A stretch of 64,000 nt of DNA from Trichopria drosophilae (lineage: Eukaryota; Arthropoda; Insecta; Hymenoptera; Diapriidae), in assembly GCA_030407085.1 (NCBI GenBank), contig CM059586.1, forward strand, positions 106,591,501 to 106,655,500, read 5' to 3'. The notes under the pieces were generated by a model, which did not search any database, was not told the DNA's origin, and saw only the letters and a program-made list of their open reading frames with translations. The translations under genes and the position numbers were made by a program. Of this stretch, positions 13,086 to 25,952 are shown piece by piece. Positions within the stretch are counted from its first letter, which is position 1, and each line of letters opens with the position of its first letter.

Positions 13086-16000
13086 TAATAGTTAAATTAC
13101 TTATATGGACGAGATTCAACTAATTACAAACCAATTGTATATACTGCTGTTTTAACTACCCAAAGATTGTTGACTTGACTATTTTGTTTACGAATGTATT
13201 AATTACTTGCATAATTTACATTCTGATATTTATTAACTATTATTCGAGTTTTTTAGCTGACTTTCAAATTTTGGTAGAAATGAATTAAGTAAAACCATGG
13301 CTTAAATTTAAACTTCCTAAAAAGTTATTACTTACACAGAACTCTAAACAAATATTTAAATAAACTATTTAATAAATGTAAAAAAACAATTAGAAAAGTA
13401 ATTAAATTTACCGTATTATAGTTAAGACTATATTATCCTTTTATTTCGTTTACTATTTCCTTATATTTAAATTTCCAATACAAGCTTTCATATTAGGAAT
13501 ATTACTATTTTTATAGTTTATCCTTACTTCTATCTTCTGCAAATAATTGGTTCAAACCATTTTCTACCCCTCTACATCTTTTAATTCGAACTAACCAATT
13601 ATTTTACTTGATTTTCACACGCATAAATGGTTCCAAATTATAAATGAAGATTGTTAAATTTTTAAGATGAACAACCATTTTTTATAAACAATGACAACAC
13701 TATATTTCTAGCGTGAAAAGTTTTTAAGTGACTTCGCTGATAGTATACTTGCGTTATTGCATTTTCTCTTTACTCACTGAAAGCTTAAAATTGTCTTTTT
13801 AATGATTAATGGTACGTTGTATACACTACGGCCGAAAAACAAAAAATGGATATTTTGAAAAACTGGCGAGACATTTCAAGTCCTTACAAGAGAAATGCGT
13901 CTTTCCATTATGAGTAAAGTGCCTTTTTATGTATAAAATTTAGAAGTTGCATTTGTAGGATTTGTATACATCATGCAGATAATATACATTTTAAGTTAAT
14001 TTAAATATTAAACACGATTGAATAAAAATCATAAGAGTTAACAGGAATAACAGGAATAATTTTGCGTTTAATGAAAACTCAGTTTTTGGGAAATTATGTT
14101 ACTTTTTTACATTTCGCTATTTTTGGTTTCGAAACGAAATTATTCTATACAACTATTAATTACGGCTTACTTAAATTACTAGTTGTATAACACCAATTGT
14201 CTCATCGTTAATAATTGCTACACATATTTCCTTGAATTGAAAAACAGTTTTCTTTGTTAAATACCGATATGTTATTAAAATAATAATCTCTAATTCAATA
14301 CATGACAGTCTTTCAAATAAAAACGATTTAAGGTTTAATTGTAAATTGTTGATAATTAATAAGTTGTTAATACTGTAATAAAACAGCGATTTCTACTATA
14401 TAATTTTATTTTTGTAAATATCAATATTACATCATTTCCCACATAAAGAGAAACTATTTTAACACGACTCTATTACGTTAATAGTCACTCAATTATTTCC
14501 CATTACTTGCCATTCGTACTCTATGGAATTAATAATATAGCCATAAGTTTTGCTAAACTATTGGTGATATACACAAATTAATATATTAATGTGTACTTAG
14601 GTCGATACACTTAGTAAATATTCTGCAACCAAAAAATCTGATATTATAAGTTGAAAGGTAAAATAGTAAAAAGAACAACTTTTTTAGTGAGGATTATTCA
14701 TTTGATTAAGTTAATAATTACTTGTTAAATTCACGTAAATATTTATTTAGTATTAAAAAAGAATAAATGTTAGAAGTTGCAGTTGTGATTATAAATGAGA
14801 TAAATTAACTAAGAATGTAGTTATGCTAAAAATTTATCAAAAACCAATTAAAAATTAATCTTTATTCTTTTTCATTCTCTGGGTAGTTAAACTCCAATCA
14901 TTTTTTAAAATTTAGTCAAATGAACTTTAAAAAAAACTACATTTTTCGATGATTTAACTACTTTAGGGCCGTAACTGCAAATCATAAAAATTCATTAAAC
15001 CACTTTGAGTTAGGTAAAAAAATTGTTAAATTTAGTATTAATATTATGCAGAGTCTGAAAATAATTAGCCAATGACCTATGACTATTTACTACGTAATTA
15101 TCATGTATCAGTGATTAAATCTTAATAGCAACATCAAATTGTACAATTTATGATGCAAGCCATCAGAGAGAGCAAGAAATTAAGTTAATTATTTGTTTAT
15201 CTCGTAGTAATTATTACATACTATTTCATATTTTGCCATAGTAAGTAGAAGTGGGCTGTTTAGGTAATTTTATTAATCTCATGCTAATTTTCTTAAATTC
15301 ATGCGTAGTATCGACCGATGTATTATCGAGAATGATAACGACGGTACTGTTGACAACTCTTAAAGGCTTAGTTTATTGAAAAACGACATTTTGTTCTCAA
15401 TTTTCGGGTCTCGTCTTATAAGATCGAGTTAAGTGGCTAGCAATATCAGTGATAAATTTAATTTTAAAACTATCAAATAGTATTCATAATTATCTAGAAC
15501 ACCTGCATGAAAATTCTATCATAAAATTTTCAATAGACATTACAATGTTTATAACAATAATTATAAAGGATATTCATATTGTAAACATTATAATACGCAT
15601 TTACAATACTGGAAATTTTACAGTACATATTGTATAAATCCTAATATGTACATTCCTCTGATATGACCATGAATAGTTCAAAGCCATTCAGATGATGGAT
15701 CAGTAAACATGTAATATCTATTTCGCATTTTTTAGAAACTGTCAAGAATCTCGAATAGCGTCTATGTTGGTCAATTAAATATCTGTTATTCATACTAAAT
15801 ACAACAAATCTAAAAATTAGATATTGCTAAAACGTTAAAAACAAAAATTAGAGAAATATATATCACTTAATAAAAGCGATTTTTTTATTTCTTATATAAA
15901 CTGAAAAGTAATATATTAATTCTAACTATTGATAAGCGATGATGGCTCTTAAAATGAAAAATTTGGAAATGATGGTAATTATCGTCTATTAAATTAAAAA

Positions 16001-18828
16001 GAAATTAATTTATTAATTACATATTTCGTAATTCTCATAATTTTATATTAATAATATGCCAGTAGTATTATCAAATCTGATAAACCATTGCGATTAATTG
16101 CTACAGCTGATTAATATTGTGCCCTCTTACTGTAATTGATTACAATAAATTTGACGATTGGATAAATAGAACACTATTAGTTATATGTTACATATAGGTT
16201 TGATATATTTCACTAAAACCGAAGCATTAATTTCTATTCTTTGCTGTCATTCAATGTAATCTTTATAGATGCCTTAGATAACTCTTAGGATGACAAACAG
16301 TGTCATTCAATACAAACAACATTAATTCTTGAACATTTTGTAATTGAAATATAAGTCACACAACAATGTAAAATGACACAATAATACTAAAATACAAAAG
16401 TTTTGTTCTTCGTTAATGTATTCAAAATGGACGACAGAGGAATGCATGTACGTTTGAATATTTAATAGTCAAGCATTTTATCAAGAAAATCAATAGAGTT
16501 GCGGAATGAAGGGCAAAAATTGGCATTCTGGGTCATAAAACCAAAGCTTTCAAGTTCTTTTCGGAGCTGACCATTAATCTTACGATATGTTGAGAAGCGA
16601 AAGCAAGAAAGAAGATCATTCGCTTAATTGATTTTAGCTGTTGATAAATGATTTTTGGAATATCCGAGGCGAGATTTGAATGAATTTTCATATAAATAAT
16701 GTGATCCTTGAAGTTAAAAAAAATCACTGTATCATAAAAACCATTTATTTTATGTTCTGCATGGACTATTTAACATTTGCCAAGCTTTTGACGTGTTTAA
16801 GTACATTTTCATTGTTAAAATACGTATTCGATAGAATTTTCATTATATGTATATAAATTGTAGATTATTTGCAACTAAAATAGTTTTAGGTCGAATTCGT
16901 TTTTACATTTTATTGAACTGTGCAGATTGATATTTTCATTCAATCAAATTTAATCGGTGGTTTTAAATTACTTCTATTCTTTTATTTGACATCTAACATT
17001 TTTTAAAATCAAAAATCTACAACGGTGCATGGAAAAAAATTTGTTATCTGTTTTATCAAATATTTGAATCAATCACACATTCCAGTAACCGAAACTGAGT
17101 ATGAAACTGACAATTTTGTAACAATTCCAACCCTATATATTCAATACTGACATTAAATAACAAAAATTAATGTTAAAATGTTGTCATAATTATAAAACAT
17201 GTATCGCTACATTATTACATTAGGTACAAGATTTTTTAAATTGACGTTCTTTGATATTCTAAAAAATGTGAATATTCGAAAATAAATCGAAATATATTTT
17301 ACATTTGCTTCAGGCACAAATGATAAAATAAACGATTTTAAATATAAGCGTTCAAAAAGGAGAAAATAAATATTTTATGAATCGTTTGATCAAACGTTTC
17401 AAATGAATAATAAAATATCAGTTCATCCCTTTAAATTAATGCAGCGAGGTCCGTTTAACTAAATTATTTATTAATTTCAATTAAAATTATTTGGTGATTA
17501 TCTTATTAAAATATTTGATTGATATTATTAAATTTTGTTCATCATTTCAATATAAATGAAAATTTGAAATTAACGAAAAAATCTATTCAGAGATAAAACG
17601 GAATTGAAACTATCGAATATGTAGAATATAAAATTATTATAATACTAAAATTTAAGTCTAATTTCAAAAAATGTCCTTGCATAATACTATTTTCTTACTA
17701 AGTTGCAATTACATTTTTATATTTTTAATATTACATTTCGTAGTATTAATTTGTAATTAAAGTCGAAATTATAATGCTTTCATAAAAATTACAGCTGGAA
17801 TTTAAAATAAGTTTCTAATAGAGAACAGAAATTTCAGAAGTTTTTAGATTATTCTGCATAATGCGTTTAAATATAAAGAAAATTTAAAAATGGAATTTCT
17901 CCTATGGTTAAATTTGTAATCGTAAAATATTACTTATAAAGTTCGTCGGTTGCGAGAAATAAAGTCGTAGTCTATTTATTCTCGTTAATTAATATTCACA
18001 TCCTATTATTCTGAATTTTATTTATAAAACGAACATTTCTTAAAATTATCTCTGTGTAAAATCTTGAAATCCATTGAATATTTACAAATAACGGAATAAT
18101 TCATTGGGAATTTTCAAACTGCGAATGTTGAATCTTGTTTCTGAATAATTTCTTAATCCTCAATTGAAATTTTATGTTGAAAAATGCAGTAACTTACTAA
18201 TTTAAGATAAAAGTGATATATAATTGATTCCATTTTAACTAGAATTATAGATTACAGTTCCAAGCTAACTTTTTATTTAATTAATTCTTATATTAATTTC
18301 AGATATTTTTTGAAGATTATATAGGATCATAGCAAATAATGAATAAAAAATGTTTTGTAATCGTGTTAAACATATCTAATTTATATCAAATGTTATCAAC
18401 CAACGTACGATATTATTTTATGTTAGTAATTTATAATTTATTAATTAACATTGTGTATTATTTAAAAAACAGTTTGTCTTTTTTGATCTCAGACACATTG
18501 ATTTATAAGTAATAAACCGTTGACAAATAGTTCAAACAACCTTAATCAAGTTTTATCTACTGATTTGTTCTAATAAAGCAAAAACTCCCACTAGAAGAAA
18601 AAGTAATTCTACTCATCAAATTTTATGACGATATTTGTCATAAGTGCAATTGATTTTCCTTAGAATCTTAGGAGTTGAGGAATTATGCTTTCGAAATCAA
18701 ATGTAAGTGACAATTTATTTTACTGTCATAAACTAACTTAATCTAACCTAACCAAACCTACTATTTAAATTTAGTGAAAATTAACTCTTAAAGAGTAGTA
18801 ATTCGTTCTTCACTAGAGTGACACAATG

Positions 18829-18848
18829 TTCACTCTATTAAGAGTGAA
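18829..18848. other. Perfect 8-bp inverted repeat TTCACTCT/AGAGTGAA
   Basis: Separated by four bases (ATTA). Related half-sites (CTAGAGTGACA, CTTAAAGAGTA) lie just upstream. Confidence 0.5.
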
Positions 18849-19436
18849 TTTCCACTGAAAGGAATTGAGGATGTTGTTAAAGATGTCATCAACTTTGCTT
18901 TATGATCATTCATGAGCATTAATAAAATGTTTATTTAATTTAATAAACTCTACTAAGAAATTAGTATCGTCTAATAAGAACAATCGATTACATAGCTCGT
19001 TATTTCATAAACATGCTCAACAATTTCTACGTTTTGTCTGACTTTTATATTGAGTTTTTAGTATTAATAAACAAATTGCAAAATTGTTAATGCAAAAAAT
19101 AAATCTGACATTTCTTTTGTATGTTCATTCCGCTATTATGTCTAATTCGACCAGCATTTTATTTTTAGAAGCTGCTCTAAGAACGGTACAAACTTAGTAT
19201 TACAAATTACAAAAAAATGTTTATTTAACGTTTCATTACAAACTTACAAAATCCCAGAAGCAGAATAATTGTAACTGAAGAATTCTACTGAACCCAGGAA
19301 GTACAAGGAAAAATAAAAATAGTTGGTTTCATTATACTGAAATAGTAGGTTTAGCTATCTAATATTTCAAGGTAAAATTAATTGTTAGCAACTAAATTGT
19401 TTAGAAATTATGAACAAAAATCTTTCAAAATTAGTA

Positions 19437-19770
19437 CACTCACAGAAAATTATACTTTCCATTACCATAAATTTCCTTGAGTGAAATAGTCAGAACTTTA
19501 TTTTATGGTAACGCCCGCTGATGCATGTATTGTTATGCATACAATAACATTGGAGGTAATAGAAATTCGATTTAATTATTAATGGAATGTAATGTTACAT
19601 TTACTATATTATGTTCCCTTTAAAAATGTTACGAAAATAATATTTTGCTATATTCATATAGTATCGTTAATAATAGTAATGGCAGGTTTACCATAATAAT
19701 ATCGGTAAGGTAACTTCAATAGTTTACTATACAAAATAGCTGCGGTTGCCAATCAGTTTTTTCTGAGTAT
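19437..19770. mobile_element. Probable TA-flanked MITE
   Basis: It begins CACTCACAGAAAATTATAC after TA and ends near TTTTTTCTGAGTA, an imperfect inverse. The segment ACCATAAATTTCCTTGAGTG recurs in diverged form near 21704-21724. Confidence 0.45.
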
Positions 19771-20427
19771 CAAAGTGTATTTGTTCATAAACATTCACTT
19801 TTTTTAGATGATGTAATGTAATTGCTTTTTTAAGTTTATTTTTCCGCACAGTAACTATTACTTAGTAGAATTTATTTATAATTTTTCTACGTATAGTTTT
19901 TATACTGTAATTTATTTATAAGACTATCGTTTAACAAAAAATTCGAGGAAGATTGTTATAAGGTTACATACATGTTTTATCTTATACACTGAAACGAAAA
20001 CACGTTTTATAATTCCTCTGTAAATCGAAATATACAGTATAATAATTCGTAACCCATTTCCATACCGGAAGACAAGCAGGTTGCGACCTCTCCTAGCGGC
20101 GAAAACCGAAAATAAAACGATTTATTATACAAATAACAGAATAGTGTTTAATAAAATGTTAGTATATTCTGCAACGTTAAATTTTCAATTCCATGTGCGG
20201 TTCTATCCGCTTACATTAAAATTACACTTTAAGGCTCATTTGAGGTAATCTACAACATTACGACAACGCGTCGTTTTTAAGGTTGTAACCTATAAATAAT
20301 CTTGGAATAGTGTTGTTTTTAATTTTCTTGTTTGTTCAATTTCGTGTTTTGTATTTTTGCGTGCTAATAGATGGAATTCTTTATTTTTATTGTGGTTTAA
20401 TATATTTTGGTCAGTGAATACAGGTCT

Positions 20428-20650
20428 AAATATTACGACAAATATATTACGCCAAAATTTTAGCGACAAAATATTACGATACATAATATTACTATTTAAA
20501 ATATTATGGTTAAAAAGTAGTATGATGATAAAATATTACGGTAACAAAATATTACATTAAACAATCCTTTTTAATTAGTATCGCCCATTGTAAATTAACG
20601 TTAATTTAACAAAATATTACGTTAAATAATATCACCGTTAAAAAATGTTA
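20428..20650. repeat. Degenerate AAAATATTACG repeat cluster
   Basis: AATATTACG or a close variant occurs at least six times (near 20428, 20443, 20468, 20530, 20545, 20611). Inverse-oriented relatives (AGTAATATTTTGCCGG) lie near 20976-21030. Spacing is irregular. Confidence 0.5.
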
Positions 20651-20900
20651 TGAATAAAAAATTTAAATGACATGCAATTAAATCTTTTCATTAAACACAT
20701 AAAAACTTGACATAAATTACACACGATGTAGAACATGTAAATTTGGGTTTCTGCCGAAATTTTATTCTTATGTTACTATATGGTGTTACGAGAATTTTTA
20801 CATCAATATCTTTTTATACCTTAATACTATATAAGCAATTCCTTATAAATATTCGTAATAATTACAATTATCATGCCAAACCACTAATAATGGGAAACAA

Positions 20901-20954
20901 ACTTAACCAAACTTAACCTAAACTATCCTAACCTAACGTAACCTACCCTACCTA
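20901..20954 (-). repeat. Degenerate CCTAA (telomere-like) run
   Basis: Repeats of AACCTAA/ACTTAACC with interruptions. Such interstitial runs are common in insect genomes. Confidence 0.6.
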
Positions 20955-21344
20955 TATGTATTTATTTTTTGTTTAGTAATATTTTGCCGGTGCAATATTT
21001 TGTATGCCTAATATTATGGTATAGTACTATTTGGAATATATACCTTGATCTGTAATATTTAAACTACTAAACATATTGAAAAAACTTATGAATGTGTTCG
21101 TTGGGGACTTAATTAACTTTAATTTCATGTTTAATCCACCCAATCGGACATTTTTTTATTTTATATCTGGTGTAATATGTGAAGCTTTTGCAGAAATTTT
21201 TATTTTTTTTTAAATAAAAAATTCGGGTCTTGAAAACCTATCTTTAGAAACAAATTTTAACGTGATTTTTTTAGTTTCAGTGGATCAAAAGACAACAGAA
21301 AAAAAATGATAATATTGAATGTACAGAAATTTTTATTGTTGTTC

Positions 21345-21545
21345 GAGTCCAAAACTGACAGCTAAAAATCGGTAGTAAAAAAATTGACAGTCAAAAAACG
21401 GCAGTCAAAAACCGGCAGTTTTTTAGCCGACACTTAAAAACCGATTGTTAAAAAAAGGCGGTTTTTTGACAGTTGATTTTTTTACTTGTCTGTTTTTCGA
21501 CTGTTAATTTTTTACTTGTCGGTTATTTTACTGTCTATTTTATTC
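21345..21545. repeat. Palindromic minisatellite of GACAGTCAAAAACCG units
   Basis: The left half repeats units like TGACAGTCAAAAAACGGCAG. The right half carries the inverse (TTTTTTGACAGTTGATTTTT, TTTTTCGACTGTTAATTTTT). The array is therefore roughly symmetrical around 21440. Confidence 0.65.
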
Positions 21546-21725
21546 GCCGTACACCTTTCTGTTACTACAGGTTTCAGTAGAATACAGGCTCATCAATATT
21601 TTATAGTAAACAAACGATATTTATACTGTGAGTTACGATTTTTACAGTAACCTTAACTATATTATAGTACTGGTTACCAGAAACTTGAGTGAAGTACAGT
21701 CACTACCATAAATTTCTCCTAGTGT
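21544..21725 (-). repeat. Partial relative of the 19.4-kb MITE
   Basis: ACCATAAATTTCTCCTAGTG near 21705-21724 and the preceding GAGTGAAGTACAGTCACT resemble the start of the 19437 element. It abuts a palindromic minisatellite. Confidence 0.35.
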
Positions 21726-21879
21726 AATTGAAGTGTGTATTTACATCGAAAATAGTACATAATCCGATTCTTTAAAACTTCAGCCTAAAAATCGAATTTT
21801 TCTTTCATGACCGTAAAAGGAGGGAGTTTGTAATCGATTGTACTTATTTTCACTGTCGTTAATAATTTCTTAAAATGTC

Positions 21880-23200
21880 TTGCGAGGCGAAAAATGAAAG
21901 CTGGGAGCTTTCGTCGCGTATTCTCGTTAATCTTGCAGCGCGCTTCGAGCGGTAAAGTCAGGGAAAAAAGTTTGGGCATATACACCGAGAGGAGTACGGA
22001 GATGTGTGTTTTCGGGATGAGTGGAGGCGCGGATCGATGAGCACGTACTGACGTATACCGCGGCGTGTTTTCGCCGCCGCTCGGGGACTCTGGTTTGTAG
22101 GTCAAGTTTGAGATGGCGCCGATGCTTTGGGGAAAATTGCGAGGCACCGGGTTGGGGGGTTATACGACCAGGGGAGGGGGTGCAAGCAAAAGAAAGGAAA
22201 TGGGGGGTGGAGGGATGCTGGATCGAGATGGGACAAGCACTCAGGCACCGATTTTTGTTTACCTATTCCCACATCGAATGACATACTCTCTTCGATGTTT
22301 TTTGCCCTACGTGTATCTCTTCTTCTCCCCTTTGCGACAGCTGTTCTTCCATTGTTACTTTTTGAAAAATATGAATCATTTATTACGATCCATTGATTTT
22401 TTAACTAAAATCCATCTTTCAATGGTTACAAATTCCTCCTCTATTATTCAGGTTTTGTCCCTGTAAATAATCGTTTACAATTCTTTCACGTAAGAATAGC
22501 GTATGACAGCAAGTAATGAAAGTAAGTCCTTTCATCCTCGTCACATCCAATCCACATATATTCACACGGCGGAACCATTCTTGGAGATGGATATTTACTG
22601 TATCATAGACATCCATAAAACGAAAGACGCCGTCTGATCGCAATCGAGAGTTCTACTTCGTTTTCCGAATTCTCGATGTATTCCCCTGAATAACCAAGTC
22701 ATTTTTCGTCGGAAAATCCTCGGTTTCGAGCTCCAATGTTCGTGTGACCGGAATAAAATTTTACACTCCTTTTACTCTTTCGCAAAAAAATCGACTCCGA
22801 TGTCGCAGCAATTTCTCCTTTATAAACGACGTTCCCAGTCTCCGATTTCCTCTTTTACTGCTTGTCTCTTGGATTTTTCGAAAATACAAAATGGCGGATA
22901 CGCTGCGACACGTAATGAAAATTTGTGGTTTATCTCGTTTCACAATAAACATAGCTGCGCGACCCAAAATAATTTCGGAATATGTGGGCTCGGAAACTGA
23001 GTCCAATTAGTGACTTTTTAATCTTGTTATACATTTCGCGATACGCCATGTAAATACGGAATTTCGAATTTGTAGCGAAACGAAATATATTCCATTTCAA
23101 TATTAACAATTTCTCATTCATTTATGTATTCGACCATCCTCGTTTTATTTCGTTCGATCCATTTTCGCATGTGGTACGAAATTGGACATTAGTTTCGGAT
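21880..23200. other. GC-rich, CpG-containing island with G-rich core
   Basis: The core at 21,900-22,240 includes long G runs (22152-22157, 22171-22180, 22202-22207). Many overlapping frames on both strands are a by-product of composition. It could hold an alternative leader exon or enhancer, but I see no convincing splice pair. Confidence 0.3.
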
Positions 23201-24315
23201 ATGCAATTCCGGTATTGAAGTTTTTAATATTTAATGAAAAAAAAAACATTGCAATTTTTCCAGCATATACAGGGTTTTATCAATTATTCTTGTCGCTGTT
23301 TCTTTTTGTTTTAACATGAATTTATATGATTCGGAACATAGCGTATTAAATATTTCAATTCGTCGCATCGAAGAAGATATCCGGTATTTTTGTAACGTTC
23401 GAAACAATTTTATTTTTAATAGCATCGGCTAATTTTGTTTCAAATTGAGTCTATTTAGTTTGCGGATATGAATCATTAGTTCGAAATATCCCTGTTATTT
23501 TCATTTCGACGAATTTCACATTTTATTTGTGTCAATAATTCACGTCAATAAACAGTACACTTATATACGTCCATGAGATTCCACTGACTTTTAATTATGT
23601 TTATTTCATGTTTGTATGTATCTGTCAATATTGAGCAATCCCCAGTTTCCTCGGCAATTTCTCTCGTTTAATCAGCTTTTAACTTTTGCTGCTTTTCAAT
23701 ATTTCTATATCGTGTTTATAGGTATTTACCGACTATTTCATCATTTTTACGACTTCTCTGATTTTACAACTTTTTTTGTTTGTTTCCGTAATTTTGGCTC
23801 ATCACATTTCATCAATGTTATCGACGACGGGTTTTTAAAGTATTTTAATTCGATTTGATATAGCAGTCTTAATTAATATTTTTTAACATTTTAATCAATT
23901 TTAAAGTGAAAATATTCTCTGCGTAACTTGAGTTATTTGTAAAATATTTTTTAGACGAGTATTAAGAACTAATTGACTTTCATTACAATCTTATAGTATA
24001 ACGATGTTACTATATTAATATTTTAAAACATATTAATAATTATTACTATCTATGAAGGTATATTATTTACGAATAAAAGTAATATTATATTAAACATGCA
24101 GAATTAAATACAGGGTCGCTGAAAAATGTTAAATTTCTAAAACATCTTTTATTCTTAATAACATTTCTCACACTCCAAATTTAAGTTTAGAAAGAAAACA
24201 AAAATGTTTTAAATCGCCTTCAAGATGGGAAATCTGTTATATTAAATAAAATTATCAAGTGCACATTTTAATTAGAGAGAACACTAGAAAGAAAGACTTG
24301 AACAAATAGATTATA

Positions 24316-24525
24316 CACTGAGAGAAATTGTTTAACATGTTTTACTACTTTGATTAGGAATTTGAGCACAGACCTGAAATCATGTTAATTTTTACTAATA
24401 TTTTAGTAAATTTTCCTACTTTTTATAGAAAAAACTAAAATAATAGTAAAAATTAACATGATTTCAGGTTTGTGTTCGGATTGCTCGTCAAAATTGTAAA
24501 AATTGTTATACAATTTCTCACAGTG
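24316..24525. mobile_element. TA-flanked MITE with long inverted arms (210 bases)
   Basis: The left end CACTGAGAGAAATTGTTTAAC matches the complement of the right end, CACTGTGAGAAATTGTATAAC. An inner arm pair contains CCTGAAATCATGTTAATTTT and its inverse. TA flanks both ends (24314-24315, 24526-24527). It is the best-preserved small MITE in the window. Confidence 0.82.
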
Positions 24526-25917
24526 TAGTTTTTTATTTCTATTCAATTATAATCATCGATAAAATAATTTAATTTCAACAACCAAAAATGCACAGGATCT
24601 ACTACCTCTAATTCGAGTTATTTATAAAAAATTCTTTAGCCCTGTGTAACTTTATAAACGTAAGATCAACAATTGGATAGTTAATAGAGAAATGATAATT
24701 TTATAAACCATAATTGCAATGATATGATTTATATATTAGAAATTTGGAAATGAACAATTTATTATAAAAATTGAATATCTACGTTTCTTGATATTTGTAG
24801 TTTTTTTTACTATCTGGTCTATTTCAGTATTTTTGGTACTTCCCAATTCAAAATGTTTTGTATTTTATTTAGCTAACAGTTAATCGCTTCTGTTCTAAAT
24901 ACTATGCCTAGTAGATCAAAATGTTGTATTGAATATAAATTTTTCAATCGTTGCAAATTTTTATTTTTATGAATTGCATATTGATTTCTGCTATTTGAAC
25001 AGAATGATTTGAAATATTTTGCAATTAATGTTCGTATTAAAATGTCTCCTGAAGTGTAGAATAGTAGAGGGCTAAAGAATAAAAACAGCTAATATACATC
25101 AACCTATTACCTAAAAATAGAAAACAATTTTGAAATAAGATTTTGATAAACAACTTTTTTTTAATAGACATTTTCATACGTCGTATAAAAAAATGTATTA
25201 CGAATGTTTGACAAAATTGTATGTAGTTGTATTCTATACAGGATGTAATGTACTTCATTGTGTGTGGATAAAGTTATTAGTGATGTAAATAGTAATTAAC
25301 GAATCATTTTCTTCAACTCTATGTTTATAAGAATGTGTTAGTAAACATTTTTTCATTATGAGTTTTCGGTGAGTTTAATAACTATATTTCAATACCCAAA
25401 CACTACTTTTAGCTGTAACGTTCGGAATTAATAGATATTTAAAATCGGCCTGTCGATAGCATCAATATTTGACATCACTAAACGCTTAGAAATAATGAGT
25501 ACGATAATTTTGTATTATAATCGCGAATAGATGTATTTTAAAATAATTATGGTAAGTAGTGACTAATATAGCTAGTATACATGAAAAACACCTGTTATTG
25601 GTATTTTCAATATTTATTTTAGTTATTTTAAATAGCATTTCAATTGTCTACGTACATTATTGGTAGTTGTCATTTGGTCTAAAGTGTAATTTTGTCAGAA
25701 TTTTCATTCTTGGTTAAATAAGAAATACTAACATATTTGTGAAAATATGAGCAAAATTGTATACTAGTACTAGTCCGTTAATAATACTTACAATTAAATA
25801 AATTGTAACACTGGCAATTGATAACTGTTGAATACTAAACTTTTCATTAGTAACAAAATAGTACTGAACTTTACTATAAATAATGTTCAACGACAACTAT
25901 TATTGATATGTGTGAAA

Positions 25918-25920
<3 letters not shown>

Positions 25921-25952
<32 letters not shown>
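25921..25952 (+). repeat. (GATA)8 microsatellite
   Basis: Eight perfect GATA units, preceded by one imperfect unit. Confidence 0.95.

Noticed and set aside
21785..22466. Cluster of overlapping frames on both strands
   Set aside because: Overlap of six or more frames reflects few stop codons in GC-rich sequence, not genes.
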